NCBI GenBank assembly: GCA_964492065.1
Contig: CAZBHH010000026.1
Location: 1-34,203 of the forward strand
From: JADKAC01 sp964492065
GTDB lineage: Bacteria > Bacteroidota > Bacteroidia > Chitinophagales > BACL12
Reading direction: 5' to 3'
DNA: 34,203 nt
The translations under genes were made by a program, and so were the position numbers. Positions 33,046 to 34,203 of the stretch are shown one piece after another. Position 1 is the stretch's first letter; each line of letters opens with the position of its first letter. The notes under the pieces were generated by a model. That model was given only the letters and a program-made list of their open reading frames with translations, ran no database searches and had not been told where the DNA came from.

Positions 33046-34016
33046 CAAACCGTTTGCTTACTTAACACCTCCTCGTACATACCCATGGCAGAGAATTTTT
33101 CGATGCGCTGTTGAATGCGGTCCTCCGGGGCTATTTGTTGCAGATCCTTGATATTGGCCAGAATTTGCTTTTTCAAGATTGCCGCCATGCCTTCCGGATC
33201 GGAATGAGCGCCTCCCAACGGTTCTTTGATGATGCCGTCTATCAGTTTGTTGTGATAATTATCTTCTGCCGTAAGTTTTAAATTTTCAGCCGCCGCCTCT
33301 TTGTAGTTCCAGCTTCTCCAGAGAATGGATGAACAGCTCTCGGGTGAAATAACGCTGTACCAGGTGTTTTCGAGCATCAGCACTTTGTCGCCGACGCCAA
33401 TTCCCAGGGCGCCGCCGGAAGCTCCTTCGCCGATGATCAGGCAGATTACCGGCACCTTGAGCAATACCATTTCATAGATATTGCGGGCGATAGCCTCGGC
33501 CTGTCCCCGCTCCTCGGCTTCCAGACCGGGGTATGCCCCCGGCGTATCGATGAAAGTGACGATGGGCTTGTTAAATTTTTCGGCTAATTTCATCAGGCGC
33601 AGCGCTTTTCTGTATCCCTCGGGGTTCGGCATACCGAAATTCCGGTATTGACGCATTTTAGTATTGATACCTTTCTGATGCCCGATAAACATGACCGACT
33701 GCCCGGCGAGGATACCGAAACAGCCCACGATGGCCTTGTCGTCACCCACGTTTCTGTCGCCGTGCAATTCGGTAAACGACTCGCACATCGCCTCGATATA
33801 ATACATGGAGTACGGCCGTTCGGGATGCCTGGACAACTGCACTTTCTGCCACCCGTTCAGGTTGGAGTAAATCTCCTTTTTCAGGGCGTTGATTTTCTCA
33901 ATAAGGATCGCTTCAGGCTGGGAAATGTCGGTCTTGGATTTGGCGCCAACGGCACGCAACTTCTCTAATTCTTCGTTTAAATCCGCTATGGGTTGTTCAA
34001 AATCGAGATAAATCAT
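33045..34016 (-). CDS. accA: Acetyl-CoA carboxylase carboxyltransferase alpha subunit
   Basis: 323 aa, family length. With AccD it transfers CO2 from biotin carboxyl carrier protein to acetyl-CoA, making malonyl-CoA for fatty acids. Characteristic blocks: ELHGDRNVGDDKAIVG, MPNPEGYRKALRLMKLAEKF, TFIDTPGAYPGLEAEERGQ and IGEGASGGALGIGVGD (crotonase-like oxyanion region), then SVISPESCSSILWR. It leads an operon with DUF6913 and dapA and is divergent from the tRNA gene. Confidence 0.97.
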   Translation of the reverse strand: MIYLDFEQPIADLNEELEKLRAVGAKSKTDISQPEAILIEKINALKKEIYSNLNGWQKVQLSRHPERPYSMYYIEAMCESFTELHGDRNVGDDKAIVGCFGILAGQSVMFIGHQKGINTKMRQYRNFGMPNPEGYRKALRLMKLAEKFNKPIVTFIDTPGAYPGLEAEERGQAEAIARNIYEMVLLKVPVICLIIGEGASGGALGIGVGDKVLMLENTWYSVISPESCSSILWRSWNYKEAAAENLKLTAEDNYHNKLIDGIIKEPLGGAHSDPEGMAAILKKQILANIKDLQQIAPEDRIQQRIEKFSAMGMYEEVLSKQTV

Positions 34017-34031
34017 TTTTGAATCTTTTCA

Positions 34032-34039
34032 CAAACTTA
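34032..34039 (-). promoter_or_regulatory. -7 box of the accA operon
   Basis: On the minus strand 34039-34032 reads TAAGTTTG, matching TAnnTTTG, 15 nt before the accA ATG. No clear -33 box is present at the normal distance. Confidence 0.45.
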
Positions 34040-34108
34040 CACATTAAGCCACATAATAGGGGAGACCGGCAATTTTTACACTTACTATTACCGTTTGCAA
34101 AAAGGCTT

Positions 34109-34116
34109 TATATTTG
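34109..34116 (+). promoter_or_regulatory. -7 box of the tRNA-Asp gene
   Basis: TATATTTG matches TAnnTTTG, 18 nt before the first base of the tRNA. The -33 position is not clear. Confidence 0.45.
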
Positions 34117-34134
34117 CAACGCTTTTTGAAGCAG

Positions 34135-34203
34135 GGAGCGGTAGTTCAGTTGGTTAGAATACGTGCCTGTCACGCACGGGGTCGCGGGTTCGAGTCCCGT
34201 CCG
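34135..34203 (+). tRNA. tRNA-Asp (anticodon GTC), cut by the window end
   Basis: Acceptor strand GGAGCGG (34135-34141), D-arm GTTC..GAAT, anticodon stem CGTGC/GCACG (34162-34166, 34174-34178) with loop CTGTCAC and anticodon GTC at 34169-34171, then a T-arm GCGGG-TTCGAGT-CCCGT (34184-34200). The 3' acceptor begins CCG and pairs with the 5' end, but the last four acceptor bases and the discriminator lie beyond the window. It decodes aspartate codons GAC and GAT. Confidence 0.97.

Noticed and set aside
1..34203. CRISPR array, prophage, transposase, toxin-antitoxin or defence genes
   Set aside because: I looked for regular repeats and typical proteins and saw none.

Overview
The window looks like an ordinary, gene-dense stretch of chromosome from a member of the Bacteroidota, probably close to the Chitinophagales or Sphingobacteriales. 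The reasons are: promoters of the TAnnTTTG type before most transcription units and almost no Shine-Dalgarno sequences; type IX secretion parts and a cargo protease with a C-terminal sorting domain; a small bacterial omega subunit inside a bamD-rpoZ-coaBC-porD-recN operon; a histone H1-like (Hc1) protein; and menaquinone synthesis by the futalosine route. I placed 32 protein genes and one tRNA that runs off the right edge. I saw no phage, insertion sequence with transposase, CRISPR array or defence island.

Layout. 1-5.5 kb: an 80-bp element between short direct repeats, a UbiD-type decarboxylase (probably MqnL), tryptophan 2,3-dioxygenase, then on the other strand a lipoprotein with TPR, beta-propeller and OmpA domains (PorE-like). 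5.5-9.6 kb: a small membrane protein, a universal stress protein, a divergent CarH/LitR-type MerR regulator with an ECF sigma factor, then a YraN-VOC pair. 9.9-16.8 kb, all forward: lipB-rluD, an M43 metalloprotease exported by type IX secretion, mqnE-histidine phosphatase-mqnA, and a second universal stress protein. 16.8-21.6 kb, reverse: S9 peptidase, TraB/GumN protein and a NatA/NatB-like ABC exporter in one compact operon. 21.8-24.9 kb, forward: rpe and a TonB-dependent receptor. 25.0-30.0 kb, reverse: bamD-rpoZ-coaBC-porD-recN. 30.1-31.6 kb, forward: an alpha-oxoamine synthase and Hc1. 31.6-34.0 kb, reverse: accA-DUF6913-dapA. 34.1 kb: tRNA-Asp, cut by the window end.

How the genes fit together. 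Three genes (mqnL-like, mqnE, mqnA) belong to futalosine menaquinone synthesis. Three relate to the outer envelope and type IX secretion (PorE-like, PorD, the M43 cargo), with BamD for barrel assembly. Most others are housekeeping: lipoylation, rRNA pseudouridylation, CoA, fatty acid and lysine/diaminopimelate synthesis, and DNA repair.

Most worth a second look are the two small non-coding elements (93-188 and 15704-15815), the CarH-like regulator that keeps the cobalamin-ligand histidine but has lost residues used for light sensing, the phosphatase wedged between mqnE and mqnA, and CoaBC with both classical CoaC residues replaced. I did not find a clear, wholly new multi-gene system.
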